Of a DNA stretch of 64,000 nt, positions 40,520 through 48,389 are shown piece by piece. Source of the stretch: Flavobacteriales bacterium (GTDB lineage Bacteria > Bacteroidota > Bacteroidia > Flavobacteriales_F > PHOS-HE28); NCBI GenBank assembly GCA_019638115.1, contig JAHBUK010000007.1:28960-92959 (forward strand), written 5' to 3'. The position numbers and the translations under genes were made by a program. Within the stretch, counting starts at the first letter, position 1. Each line of letters starts with the position of its first letter. A model generated the notes under the pieces. The model was not told where the DNA came from. It worked only from the letters and a program-made list of their open reading frames with translations, and made no database searches.

Positions 40520-41740
40520 CTAGAAGTTGAACTGCGCCTGCACCCTTAGCAGCCGTCCGCTTTGTTGCCAATCCGGGCGCAGTTTGTCCTCGTACCGCCG
40601 GTCGCTGATGTAGTACTCCACCACCAGCTCGAAATTGGGGTTGGGTTGCCACTCCACACCGAACTCGATGTCCTCCACGGAATAGCTGCGTGCATCGCGT
40701 TCGTGCTTCTTGCCGCCATCGTACACTTGGTAGCGCGCGAAGGGAAAGAGCGTGTGGTGGCCTTTGCGCAGCATGTAGCTGACCGTTACGAACCCGCCGG
40801 AAAGAGGCCTGGTCTCTATGCTGTCCGTGGCCGTGTTGTATTCCGGCCCACGGCCCACATTGTATTCCGCCAGTATGCCGAATGGCTTCGGATAGAGCAC
40901 CAGTGAGCCCAGCACACGCTCATCGCGGTAGTTCCAATCGTGGGTTCCTTTAACGCCTGCGCTGCGCTGTTCGGCTGTTACCACATACTTGCCGCTGTAG
41001 GCCGCCAAACCGGGCTCAACGATCTGCTTGCCGATGGCGAAGGGGTAAGAGAGCCGCGTTACCACATGCAGGTCGTTGTTCACTTCCGGGCGGTTGGCTG
41101 TTTGGCCGTTGAAGGCGCCAAGGGCGAACACACCGTAATCGCCGCTGCCCTTGAACCCATCGTTCACCAGGCTCCTGAAACGGTCGCGTATCTTCTTCGG
41201 CGCCCAGTAGAAGAACACGCCGATGTCGCGCTCGTTGCTGGCCGCACTGTTGGTGGGGTCGGCCCGATCCAGCGGCAGGCGGTTCTGGCTGCTCTGCAGG
41301 TTCTCGAAGCTGTAGGGCACCTTGCTTTGTCCAAGACGTACCCGGAACTCGTTCTGTGGGTCAAGGCCCAGGTCCACATACCAGTCGCGCAACTGTGCCA
41401 CGTTGCCCGAGCCGCCGACGGTACTGGCGAAGTCCGGTTGCAGGTAGATGAACACGTTGCGATGCACCTGCCCGAAGAAGATGATGCGTGCCCGACGGAT
41501 GAAGAAGCCTCCATTGTCACCCCAGCTGCGATCGCACTGTTCACACTGCAACTGCGGATTGGTCTCCAGCAGGCGGTTGTAGCGGAACTGGCCGTAGCCC
41601 CGGATGCCGATCCGCTGGTACCAAGGTTTGTCCGGCACTTCGGAGGGCAGCGCATCCGGCGCTTGCACGGTGGGCTGTTGCGCCTGTGTGCCTAAGCCGC
41701 TCAGCAGCAACAAAAGGAATATGGTTCGCAGAGGCTTCAT
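40520..41740 (-). CDS. Outer-membrane porin, OprO/OprP-like
   Basis: Encodes 406 residues from ATG 41740 with a signal peptide (I-F-L-L-L-L-L-S-G-L-G-T-Q-A-Q). The mature protein has the phosphate-selective porin pattern: I-R-G-Y-G-Q-F-R-Y-N-R-L, F-F-I-R-R-A-R-I-I-F-F-G-Q, D-W-Y-V-D-L-G-L-D-P-Q-N-E-F-R-V-R-L-G-Q-S-K, ending in the aromatic strand V-Q-A-Q-F-N-F typical of outer-membrane barrels. It contains a C-E-Q-C motif near residue 70 that such porins usually lack, possibly a disulfide. Anion specificity is inferred only from family. Confidence 0.85.
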   Translation of the reverse strand: MKPLRTIFLLLLLSGLGTQAQQPTVQAPDALPSEVPDKPWYQRIGIRGYGQFRYNRLLETNPQLQCEQCDRSWGDNGGFFIRRARIIFFGQVHRNVFIYLQPDFASTVGGSGNVAQLRDWYVDLGLDPQNEFRVRLGQSKVPYSFENLQSSQNRLPLDRADPTNSAASNERDIGVFFYWAPKKIRDRFRSLVNDGFKGSGDYGVFALGAFNGQTANRPEVNNDLHVVTRLSYPFAIGKQIVEPGLAAYSGKYVVTAEQRSAGVKGTHDWNYRDERVLGSLVLYPKPFGILAEYNVGRGPEYNTATDSIETRPLSGGFVTVSYMLRKGHHTLFPFARYQVYDGGKKHERDARSYSVEDIEFGVEWQPNPNFELVVEYYISDRRYEDKLRPDWQQSGRLLRVQAQFNF

Positions 41741-41886
41741 GTTAAAAAGCGGATGCAAAAACATGAAGGGATCGTGTATTGAACGTTAATGGAATTAACC
41801 ATGCCTTAACATTGAGCGCGCACGCCTACGGGAACAGGCCATTCAGCACGGAAATTTTTTCAGCATCATCTTCGCGGCCACCATTC

Positions 41887-43095
41887 ATGCATCCTCGCGC
41901 GCTCTCCATTCTGGATTTCACCTATCCCTTGCCCGAAGACCGCATCGCGCAAGAACCACTGGCGGATCGTGATGCCAGTAGATTGCTGGTGGCCAGGCAC
42001 GGGGTGCTGACCGACCTCCACTTCCGCGATCTGCCAGCGCAATTGCCTGCTGATGCCCTGCTGGTGCTCAACGATACCCGGGTGGTGAATGCACGCTTGG
42101 AGTTTCGGAGGAGCACTGGTGCTCGCATAGAAGTGCTCTGCCTGGAGCCCTGGCGCGGACGGCCCGTTGAACAGGCATTCGCCGAGCGTGGTAGCAGTGA
42201 TTGGAACGCTTTCGTGGGCAATGCCAAGCGCTGGAAGGAAGGGGAGGAACTGCAGCTTGAAGCCGGGGACGGACAGGTGGTCCTCCGGGTCAATAGGGCA
42301 GGAGCGGAGCATGTTCGGTTCAACTGGGAGCCTGCTGGACTGACCTTTGCCGAAGTGCTTGAAAAGGTTGGCCATGTACCCCTGCCACCCTACATGAAGC
42401 GCCCGGATACGGCCGCTGACCAACTGCGCTACAATACGGTCTTCGCCCAGCACCAAGGCTCCGTGGCCGCACCCACGGCCAGCCTGCATTTCTCCAAGGC
42501 CGTGCTTGCCGAATTGAAGGCCAAGGGCATTGCCAGCACAGCGCTGACGCTGCACGTTGGTGCGGGCACTTTCCTGCCCGTAAAGAGCAGCACCATGGAT
42601 GAGCATGTCATGCACCGCGAACAGGTGCGTGTACCGCTGACCGCGTTGGAGACCTTGGCCGATCGCTCGGGCAAGGGGCCCGTGGTGCCTGTAGGTACCA
42701 CCGCGCTGAGAACGCTGGAGAGCATCTATTGGCACGGGGTCATGCTCTTGGAAGAGCGTGCTGCTGTCGAAATGGACATTGACCAGTGGGAACCCTATCG
42801 GGAACGAACACATGCTCTCCCCGATGAACAAGCCGCATTGAAGGCCGTTATCCAACACCTGCGCACAACCGGTGCAGAGCGACTTACCGGGTCCACGCGT
42901 TTGCTGATCGCGCCAGGCTACAAGTTCCATTTCGCAGATGCCTTGATCACCAATTTCCACCAACCACAAAGCACCTTGCTCCTGCTTGTGGCGGCATTTC
43001 TTGGCCCCGATTGGAAGCGGGTGTATCAACACGCAGTGAACAACAACTACCGCTTTCTTAGTTATGGAGATGGCTCCCTCTTGTGGCGATCGTGA
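41887..43095 (+). CDS. queA: tRNA ribosyltransferase-isomerase QueA
   Basis: Encodes 402 residues. Family motifs: F-T-Y-P-L-P-E-D-R-I-A-Q-E-P near the start, L-L-V-L-N-D-T-R-V-V-N-A-R-L, H-V-P-L-P-P-Y-M-K-R, Y-N-T-V-F-A-Q-H-Q-G-S-V-A-A-P-T-A-S-L-H-F and L-H-V-G-A-G-T-F-L-P-V. The enzyme transfers and rearranges the ribosyl part of S-adenosylmethionine onto preQ1 in tRNA to give epoxyqueuosine. Slightly longer than many QueA (~350) due to the loop after G-P-V-V-P-V-G. The in-frame upstream ATG at 41779 is not needed. Confidence 0.94.
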   Translation: MHPRALSILDFTYPLPEDRIAQEPLADRDASRLLVARHGVLTDLHFRDLPAQLPADALLVLNDTRVVNARLEFRRSTGARIEVLCLEPWRGRPVEQAFAERGSSDWNAFVGNAKRWKEGEELQLEAGDGQVVLRVNRAGAEHVRFNWEPAGLTFAEVLEKVGHVPLPPYMKRPDTAADQLRYNTVFAQHQGSVAAPTASLHFSKAVLAELKAKGIASTALTLHVGAGTFLPVKSSTMDEHVMHREQVRVPLTALETLADRSGKGPVVPVGTTALRTLESIYWHGVMLLEERAAVEMDIDQWEPYRERTHALPDEQAALKAVIQHLRTTGAERLTGSTRLLIAPGYKFHFADALITNFHQPQSTLLLLVAAFLGPDWKRVYQHAVNNNYRFLSYGDGSLLWRS

Positions 43096-43200
43096 GCGGT
43101 GCACGCTCAAGGTCGCACGGAACCCAACAATGGATCTCCTGTTCACTGCGCGAAAGCCCGCATAACAATAGCAGCGCCCTATCTTCGTTCCCACCGCATC

Positions 43201-44238
43201 ATGGTCCGTTCGCTATCCCCACTTCTCCTCCTCCTGCTCTCTTCCGGCGCCATGGCCCAGTTGGGCGGGAGCACCGCATTCCGGATCCTGGACATTCCCA
43301 ATTCGGCAAGAGCTTCGGCACTGGGTGGGAACTACATCGCCGTGTACGACAATGACATCAACCTGGGCCTTTTCAATCCAGCCCTATTGAACGCGACCAT
43401 GGGACAACAGGTGGCACTCAGCTACCTGCCCTACATTGATGGGATCAACATCGGTTACGCCGGTTACGCCCACCATTTCGATAGCCTCGGGGCCACCTTC
43501 TCCGGCAGTGTGCAATACGTGGATTACGGCACCTTCACACGCACCGATGAGACCGGTTCGATCCTGGGCGAGTTCAAGGCCGGTGAGTACGTGGTGCAGG
43601 TAGGTGGTGGTGTTCCCGTGGACAGCCTCTTCAGTGTGGGGGCCAATGTGAAGTTCATTTCCAGCAACCTCGATACTTGGAACTCCACAGCTTGGGCGGT
43701 GGATCTGGGGGGCGTGTTCCATAAGCCCAGCAAAGGCATCACGGTCTCCGCCATGGTGCGGAACCTGGGCTATCAGACCAGCACCTTCACGGATGAGCGC
43801 GAGAAGCTGCCACTCCAAGTGCAAGTGGGTACCACCTACAAGTTCAAGCATGCGCCCTTCCGCTTGGGGCTCATGTTCGAGCAATTGCAGCGCTGGGACC
43901 TGACCTACGATGATCCCAATGCCTCCCAACAGATAGACCCCACCACGGGGGAGTTGGTGGAGAACCGCACCACCGGAGTGCAAAAGGCCATGCTGCACGT
44001 GGTTCCCAGTGCAGAGATCCTGCTCAGCGAGAATTTCATGCTGCGCGTGGCCTACAATTACCGCAGAAGGCAGGAGATGGTATTGCCGGACAAGCCTGCC
44101 GCCACTGGGCTTAGTTTCGGGGTGGGGCTCAAGGTGAGCCGTTTCCACATCAGCTACGGCTACTCCCAGATCAACCTGGCGGGCATCTCCAATACCATTA
44201 CACTGGCCGCCCGCTTCTCCGACTTCAAGAAGGGGTGA
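43201..44238 (+). CDS. porQ: Type IX secretion system protein PorQ
   Basis: Encodes 345 residues from ATG 43201 with a signal peptide (L-L-L-L-L-L-S-S-G-A-M-A-Q). The mature N-terminus F-R-I-L-D-I-P-N-S-A-R-A-S-A-L-G-G-N-Y is the hallmark of PorQ, an outer-membrane beta-barrel of the PorV/FadL superfamily that forms part of the T9SS attachment complex together with PorU, PorV and PorZ. It explains how the T9SS-tailed proteins in this window can be exported. The cmk gene follows, the usual neighbour of porQ in this phylum. A TATCTTCG (43181 onward) is a likely promoter element. Confidence 0.9.
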   Translation: MVRSLSPLLLLLLSSGAMAQLGGSTAFRILDIPNSARASALGGNYIAVYDNDINLGLFNPALLNATMGQQVALSYLPYIDGINIGYAGYAHHFDSLGATFSGSVQYVDYGTFTRTDETGSILGEFKAGEYVVQVGGGVPVDSLFSVGANVKFISSNLDTWNSTAWAVDLGGVFHKPSKGITVSAMVRNLGYQTSTFTDEREKLPLQVQVGTTYKFKHAPFRLGLMFEQLQRWDLTYDDPNASQQIDPTTGELVENRTTGVQKAMLHVVPSAEILLSENFMLRVAYNYRRRQEMVLPDKPAATGLSFGVGLKVSRFHISYGYSQINLAGISNTITLAARFSDFKKG

Positions 44239-44295
44239 ATGCATGTGGTGCTGCCCGTTGCGCAGTCCCTACCTTCGTCGGCGTAGTACTTCCTC

Positions 44296-44997
44296 GTGAA
44301 CGCCATCACCATCGCCATCGACGGGTTCTCCTCCTGCGGGAAGAGCACCTTGGCCAAGCAGCTTGCCGCCCATTTGGGCTATACCTACATCGACAGCGGT
44401 GCCATGTACCGGGCCGTTGCCCTGTATGTGATCGAGAATGGCCTGGTGCGCGATGGCAAGCTGGATCGTGAGGGCCTGCTCGCAGTGCTGGACCAGTTGG
44501 ACATCCGTTTCCAGCATGACCCCTTGGCCAACAAAAGCGTTACCACGCTCAACGGTCGAAACGTTGAGAAGGAGATCCGTGGCATGGAGGTGAGCCGCTA
44601 CGTTACGCTCGTGAGCCCGGTGCCCGAAGTGCGCGCCAAGCTGGTGCGTCTGCAACAGGCCTTTGGGCTGGAGAAGGGTGTGGTAATGGACGGCCGCGAC
44701 ATCGGTACCGTGGTGTTCCCCGATGCCGAGGTGAAGCTCTACATGACCGCCCGGCCCGATGTGCGTGCCCAGCGCCGCTACCTGGAATTGAAGACCAAGG
44801 GCGTGGAGGTGGACTACGCCAGTGTACTGGAGAACATCGAACGCCGCGATGAGGACGACACCACCCGAGCTGCCGATCCCTTGATCAAGGCTCCGGACGC
44901 AGTGGAGATCGATAACAGCGACATAACGGCCCAGCAGCAGTTCGAACAAGCCTTGGATGTCGTGCTCGGCGTGCTGGCCCAGGTGGGGCAGGAGTGA
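44296..44997 (+). CDS. cmk: Cytidylate kinase
   Basis: Encodes 233 residues from a GTG start. P-loop I-A-I-D-G-F-S-S-C-G-K-S-T (about 6-18), Y-I-D-S-G-A-M-Y-R-A-V-A for CMP binding, V-M-D-G-R-D-I-G-T-V-V-F-P-D and R-A-Q-R-R-Y-L-E-L-K are all present. It phosphorylates CMP and dCMP. A TACCTTCG lies 17 bases upstream of the start. In many genomes cmk, ispH and rpsA are close; here they are separated only by small accessory genes. Confidence 0.95.
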   Translation: MNAITIAIDGFSSCGKSTLAKQLAAHLGYTYIDSGAMYRAVALYVIENGLVRDGKLDREGLLAVLDQLDIRFQHDPLANKSVTTLNGRNVEKEIRGMEVSRYVTLVSPVPEVRAKLVRLQQAFGLEKGVVMDGRDIGTVVFPDAEVKLYMTARPDVRAQRRYLELKTKGVEVDYASVLENIERRDEDDTTRAADPLIKAPDAVEIDNSDITAQQQFEQALDVVLGVLAQVGQE

Positions 44998-45004
44998 GCT
45001 GACC

Positions 45005-45403
45005 TCAACTGGTCCAGTCTTCCAATTGGATGCCTTGGATGCGCTGGAAGTGCTTGGTATTGTTGGTCACCAGCGTAAGGCCGTGGTGAACGGCGGTGGC
45101 GCCGATGAGGAGGTCGAAGTTGTCCACGAGGGAACCAGCCTTGCTTAAGCCGGCTTTTTCGGAAGCGAACTTGTCAATGCACCCATCGATCGACAAGACC
45201 TCAACCTCGTCCAGAAATGACTCGATCAAGTTTAGGTGGTGCTGTTGACGGTCGCTTTTTTGGGCACCATACTTCAGTTCAGCCTAGGTGATAACGGAGA
45301 TGAACAGTTGACCGCTTTCGAGTTGCTCCATTCGTTGCCCAATGCGTGTGTTCTTCTTGAAGAACTCCACGCAAATATTGGTGTCGAGCAAATAACCGTT
45401 CAC
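45005..45403 (-). pseudogene. VapC-type PIN toxin with internal amber stop
   Basis: From GTG 45403 the reverse strand reads N-G-Y-L-L-D-T-N-I-C-V-E-F-F, then E-S-G-Q-L-F-I-S-V-I-T, a TAG at 45284-45286, then A-E-L-K-Y-G-A-Q-K-S and on through L-V-D-N-F-D-L-L-I-G-A-T-A-V-H-H to the stop at 45005. These are the motifs of a VapC ribonuclease (first Asp in L-D-T-N, later acid in V-D-N-F-D). Families have Leu at the TAG position, so one base change TTG to TAG explains it. It is therefore probably inactive, unless the stop is suppressed or is a base error. Confidence 0.8.
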
Positions 45404-45654
45404 AGGTCCACCGGTCGGTCCCGGTCATAGCGTGCATCGCGGATGGAGCGTGCCAACTCCTCGGCAGTTCCATCACCCTCCCAAGCCCCGAACGAACTCC
45501 AGAACCGTTCAGACAATTTATTGTCGCGCTTGGGACGCGGGATCATGCTGCGCTCCAAGGCGCTAATGATCGCCTTCTTCGTGGCCGTGCTCAAACCAAG
45601 CAGCCGCTCCACGTAGGCGTTCACCCAGGGTTCTTTGAAGCTGAAAGACTTCAT
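45400..45654 (-). CDS. VapB-type antitoxin partner of the broken VapC
   Basis: Encodes 84 residues from ATG 45654: F-K-E-P-W-V-N-A-Y-V-E-R-L-L-G-L-S-T-A-T-K-K and a C-terminal acidic-basic tail. Its stop overlaps the toxin GTG by 4 bases, the normal vapBC layout. A TATCTTTA box on the reverse strand about 10 bases before the ATG is promoter-like. With the toxin broken this antitoxin would be a survivor of a decaying pair. Confidence 0.65.
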   Translation of the reverse strand: MKSFSFKEPWVNAYVERLLGLSTATKKAIISALERSMIPRPKRDNKLSERFWSSFGAWEGDGTAEELARSIRDARYDRDRPVDL

Positions 45655-45835
45655 GGATTTAAAGATAAGTCGGTCAGCGAAGAAGATCCGAGATCGGGTG
45701 AGGGAGGCTATGGAGGTGAAGGAGGTGATGCAAGCGACGAAGGCAGTGTCCTCCCTTACCTCCATTACCTCTTATTCCGGCCTTATCGATCACTTCTGTG
45801 TCACCGGCTAAGTCAGGTGCTCGGGTAAGTGTGCT

Positions 45836-46177
45836 TCATACAAGCAGCCCCCGCCGCCACACATCCTCGAACTTCTCCTTCAGCACGGCGATCAGCTCAG
45901 GTTGCATGTAGCCGTAGATATCCTCGATGTACAAGCACGCGATCGGTTTCTTATCGTACCACTCCGGAAAGCGATCGCGGATCTTGTTCTGGTGCTGTTT
46001 CTCCATCACCACGATGGCATCGGCCCATTCCAGGTGCCATTCCTCCAGCACCACATTGGCCGTGCGGTCGGTTCCTGCGGAGTCAACCTCGAAGCACTCG
46101 TCGTTCTCGTAAATCTTGTGCGCCGTGGCGGAGCGCATGCGGTTAACGGTGCAGACGAAGAGGATGTGGGGAATCAT
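45836..46177 (-). CDS. Low-molecular-weight protein-tyrosine-phosphatase-like protein
   Basis: Encodes 113 residues. The P-loop H-I-L-F-V-C-T-V-N-R-M-R-S-A-T-A fits C-x5-R-S with the catalytic Cys at residue ~9 and Arg at ~15. The usual D-P aspartate near the C-terminus is not obvious. Instead there is W-A-D-A-I-V-V-M-E and Y-I-E-D-I-Y-G-Y-M, the pattern of the short LMW-PTP-like family seen in many genomic islands. Substrate unknown. Phosphatase activity depends on the missing acid residue. Confidence 0.75.
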   Translation of the reverse strand: MIPHILFVCTVNRMRSATAHKIYENDECFEVDSAGTDRTANVVLEEWHLEWADAIVVMEKQHQNKIRDRFPEWYDKKPIACLYIEDIYGYMQPELIAVLKEKFEDVWRRGLLV

Positions 46178-46194
46178 TGTCAGAAACCGAGCAC

Positions 46195-46680
46195 TTAGAA
46201 GCCGGGACTTCCGCTCCATCGCGAATCCTTGGGTAGTTCCTCCCCTCGGGTCAGGCGCCTCACATTCCTCCGTAGCCTAAACCGCCAGAAGGGGTAGAAT
46301 TTGTTTCCCCAACACATTCCAGTATGAATCGCAGGAGACATAGGGTCTTCTCCGCCATGCTCCTTAATGATGCCAGCAAACACCAGATACCTACCACCAA
46401 ATGGGAGCCAAGAGCCGCAGCTTGCGAAGCTTGATGAGGTAAAAACCTGTACAGATCCTTTCTTCAGATCGCCCTTGTACACCTTGGTAATGCGCATCGT
46501 GATGCGTTCATCACCTCGTGGCATAGCCTCAGTCGGTTCTGCTCTTTGCGAACCCAACGAGATCGCTTCGAATACTACCTCCGCATTCTTGAAATGACCG
46601 GCTAGACCAACGTCTATACAGGAACACGCGCTGGCTGCGGTCACGCTCCACATGGCCATGTTCAACAGGAGCGCCTTCAT
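46195..46680 (-). CDS. Secreted TIMP/NTR-like protein
   Basis: Encodes 161 residues. A signal peptide (L-L-L-N-M-A-M-W-S-V-T-A-A-S-A) is followed directly by C-S-C at the mature N-terminus, then H-F-K-N-A-E-V-V-F-E-A, I-T-K-V-Y-K-G-D-L and F-T-S-S-S-F-A-S-C-G-S-W-L. This is the OB-fold/netrin-like pattern of bacterial TIMP-like proteins, which all start with the C-x-C. The function in bacteria is unknown. It is separate from its neighbours and has no clear promoter. Confidence 0.7.
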   Translation of the reverse strand: MKALLLNMAMWSVTAASACSCIDVGLAGHFKNAEVVFEAISLGSQRAEPTEAMPRGDERITMRITKVYKGDLKKGSVQVFTSSSFASCGSWLPFGGRYLVFAGIIKEHGGEDPMSPAIHTGMCWGNKFYPFWRFRLRRNVRRLTRGEELPKDSRWSGSPGF

Positions 46681-46692
46681 CTATCCTCGTGA

Positions 46693-47934
46693 TCAAGCCA
46701 CCATACCCTCCACCACCTCCACTGGATCCTTCACCCCCTCCATCATGCCCAGCACCTTCAGCATCACGCGGTCCAACAAGGTGTCCGGGCAGCTCGCGCC
46801 ACTGGTGAGGATGATCGTAACGGGACGCTCTGCCTGAGCGGAGTCGAAGGCGGGCAACCAACCCTTCGTGCTCTCCAGCTTGTGCTCCGGGTAGTTGAAG
46901 TGCTGGATCATTTCCGCTGAGAGGATCTCCGTCTCGTCCTTTATGAAGTAGGTGGGGAACTTGTGTTCCAGCAGTTCCACCAAGTGACTGGTGTTGCTGC
47001 TGTTGTAGCCGCCCACCACCAGCGCGAGGTCGGCCTCGGCCTTCAGCAGTTCGTTGGTGGCCTCCTGGTTGTCGTTGGTGGCGTAGCAGAGCGTGTCGCG
47101 CGTGTCGGCGAAGTGGACCTTGAGGTCGGTCTCACCGTGTTTGGCGATCATCACCTGCTTCAAGTGGTCGGCGATGGCCTGCGTTTCTGTGGCCAGCATG
47201 GTGGTCTGGTTCACCACGCCAATGCGGGCAAGGTCCTTGGCGGGATCGAAGCCCGGTGTGCAGCGGGTGCCGAACATCTCGTGGAAGCGCGCGGCAGGCA
47301 GTTCACCGGTGATGATGCGCCCCAGTTCCTGTGCCTCGGCCATGTCCTTGATGATCACGGCGGGCGCACCAGCAGCAGTATGGCTGAAGGTGGCGCGCGT
47401 CTCCTCGTGCTTGGCCTTTCCATGGATCACCACGGTGTAATCCTTCTGGCCCAGTTGCGCGCTGCGGTTCCACACCTTCTCCACGAAGGGGCAGGTGGTG
47501 TTGTACTTCAGTGGGTCGATGCCGATGGCCTTCAGCTTCTCCTCGGTCTCCAGCGTAGTACCGAAGGCGGGGATTATCACGATGTCGTCGGCGGTGAGTT
47601 CGCTCCATTCCATCAGTGGCTGGCCGTTGGTGTCCTGGATGAAGCGCATGCCCCGGCTAGTGAGGTCGTCGTTCACGGCCGGGTTGTGGATCATCTGGCT
47701 CAGCAGGAAGATCCGCTTGCCGGGGTTCTCTTCCAGCGCTTTGTAGCTGATCTCGATGGCGTTCTCCACGCCGTAGCAGAAGCCGAAGTGCCGCGCGAAC
47801 ACGAAACGAACCGCACCCAGATCGAGCAGGGTGGGGCTGAGGTCCTTCTTCTTGGGGTCCTGCGCCTTGCGGAAGGCCTTGAGACGCCCAATGAGCTCGC
47901 TGCGGTAGTGGGTGGGTATGGTGAAGGAGCGCAA
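46693..47934 (-). CDS. ispH: 4-hydroxy-3-methylbut-2-enyl diphosphate reductase IspH
   Basis: Encodes 413 residues from TTG 47934. The start L-R-S-F-T-I-P-T-H-Y-R-S-E-L-I matches the family start, which begins M-x-x-F-x-I-P-x-x-Y-R-S in Bacteroidota; a longer start at 48075 reads into the minisatellite and is rejected. Iron-sulfur cysteines occur in F-G-F-C-Y-G-V-E, N-T-T-C-P-F-V and S-G-A-S-C-P-D-T-L. It makes IPP and DMAPP in the non-mevalonate isoprenoid pathway. Near the C-terminus P-A-F-D-S-A-Q-A-E looks like a short insertion encoded by a repeat (46834-46850). The unusual TTG start may be due to the array that replaced its upstream region. Confidence 0.92.
   Translation of the reverse strand: MRSFTIPTHYRSELIGRLKAFRKAQDPKKKDLSPTLLDLGAVRFVFARHFGFCYGVENAIEISYKALEENPGKRIFLLSQMIHNPAVNDDLTSRGMRFIQDTNGQPLMEWSELTADDIVIIPAFGTTLETEEKLKAIGIDPLKYNTTCPFVEKVWNRSAQLGQKDYTVVIHGKAKHEETRATFSHTAAGAPAVIIKDMAEAQELGRIITGELPAARFHEMFGTRCTPGFDPAKDLARIGVVNQTTMLATETQAIADHLKQVMIAKHGETDLKVHFADTRDTLCYATNDNQEATNELLKAEADLALVVGGYNSSNTSHLVELLEHKFPTYFIKDETEILSAEMIQHFNYPEHKLESTKGWLPAFDSAQAERPVTIILTSGASCPDTLLDRVMLKVLGMMEGVKDPVEVVEGMVA
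46834..46850. repeat. Short repeat fragment inside ispH
   Basis: On the reverse strand it reads CTTCGACTCCGCTCAG, identical to the core of the hutI insert and differing in one base from the copy near paaZ. It adds about eight residues (A-F-D-S-A-Q-A-E) before the conserved R-P-V-T-I-I-L-T-S-G-A-S-C-P of IspH. Confidence 0.55.
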
Positions 47935-48230
47935 AGCTGGAAGATGGAGATGTGAAGATGGGGGATGTGAAGATGTGCGGATGGCAGGTACCCTGATGTC
48001 TGGACGCCAACATCGATCACAGAACAACGACAAAGGTAGCCGGGCTGTTCTCCACGCACTTCGATCGCACTCCAAATCTCCACATCCATCTCATCTCCAG
48101 ATCGATCACATCTTCTCATCTCCACATGCCTCCATCTCCACATCCATCTCATCTCCACATCTCCACATCTCCACATCTCCACATTCCCCTCATCTCCACA
48201 TCAATTTCCGCCATCTTCTCTTACAACGAA
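47935..48230. repeat. Minisatellite array of CATCTCCA-type units between ispH and rpsA
   Basis: From about 48060 to 48200 the forward strand repeats CATCTCCACATCTCCACATC with variants (CATCCATCTCATCTCCA). Between 47938 and 47985 the complementary form (GATGTGAAGATG) appears, so the array is partly inverted and can fold on itself. No gene lies here; the region separates the divergent ispH and rpsA genes and reaches to within one base of the rpsA promoter. Confidence 0.85.
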
Positions 48231-48259
48231 TTGACCATCAGCTTCTTTTCCTACTTTTG
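48231..48259 (+). promoter_or_regulatory. rpsA promoter (TTG-N18-TACTTTTG)
   Basis: TTG at 48231-48233 and TACTTTTG at 48252-48259, spacer 18, fit the Bacteroidota consensus. A leader of about 125 bases precedes the rpsA ATG and contains G/C-rich inverted segments. Confidence 0.6.
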
Positions 48260-48389
48260 CGGTCCTTTTTCGGACCCCGCCCTCGGCGGAGCCTTAGATA
48301 GGAAGCTCACGCAGGGACACCGTGGGCAAACAGAACCCTCCCGGAACGTGGCCCCTTGGTCCGGGATACAAGAAAAACAGCTCGCCAAC

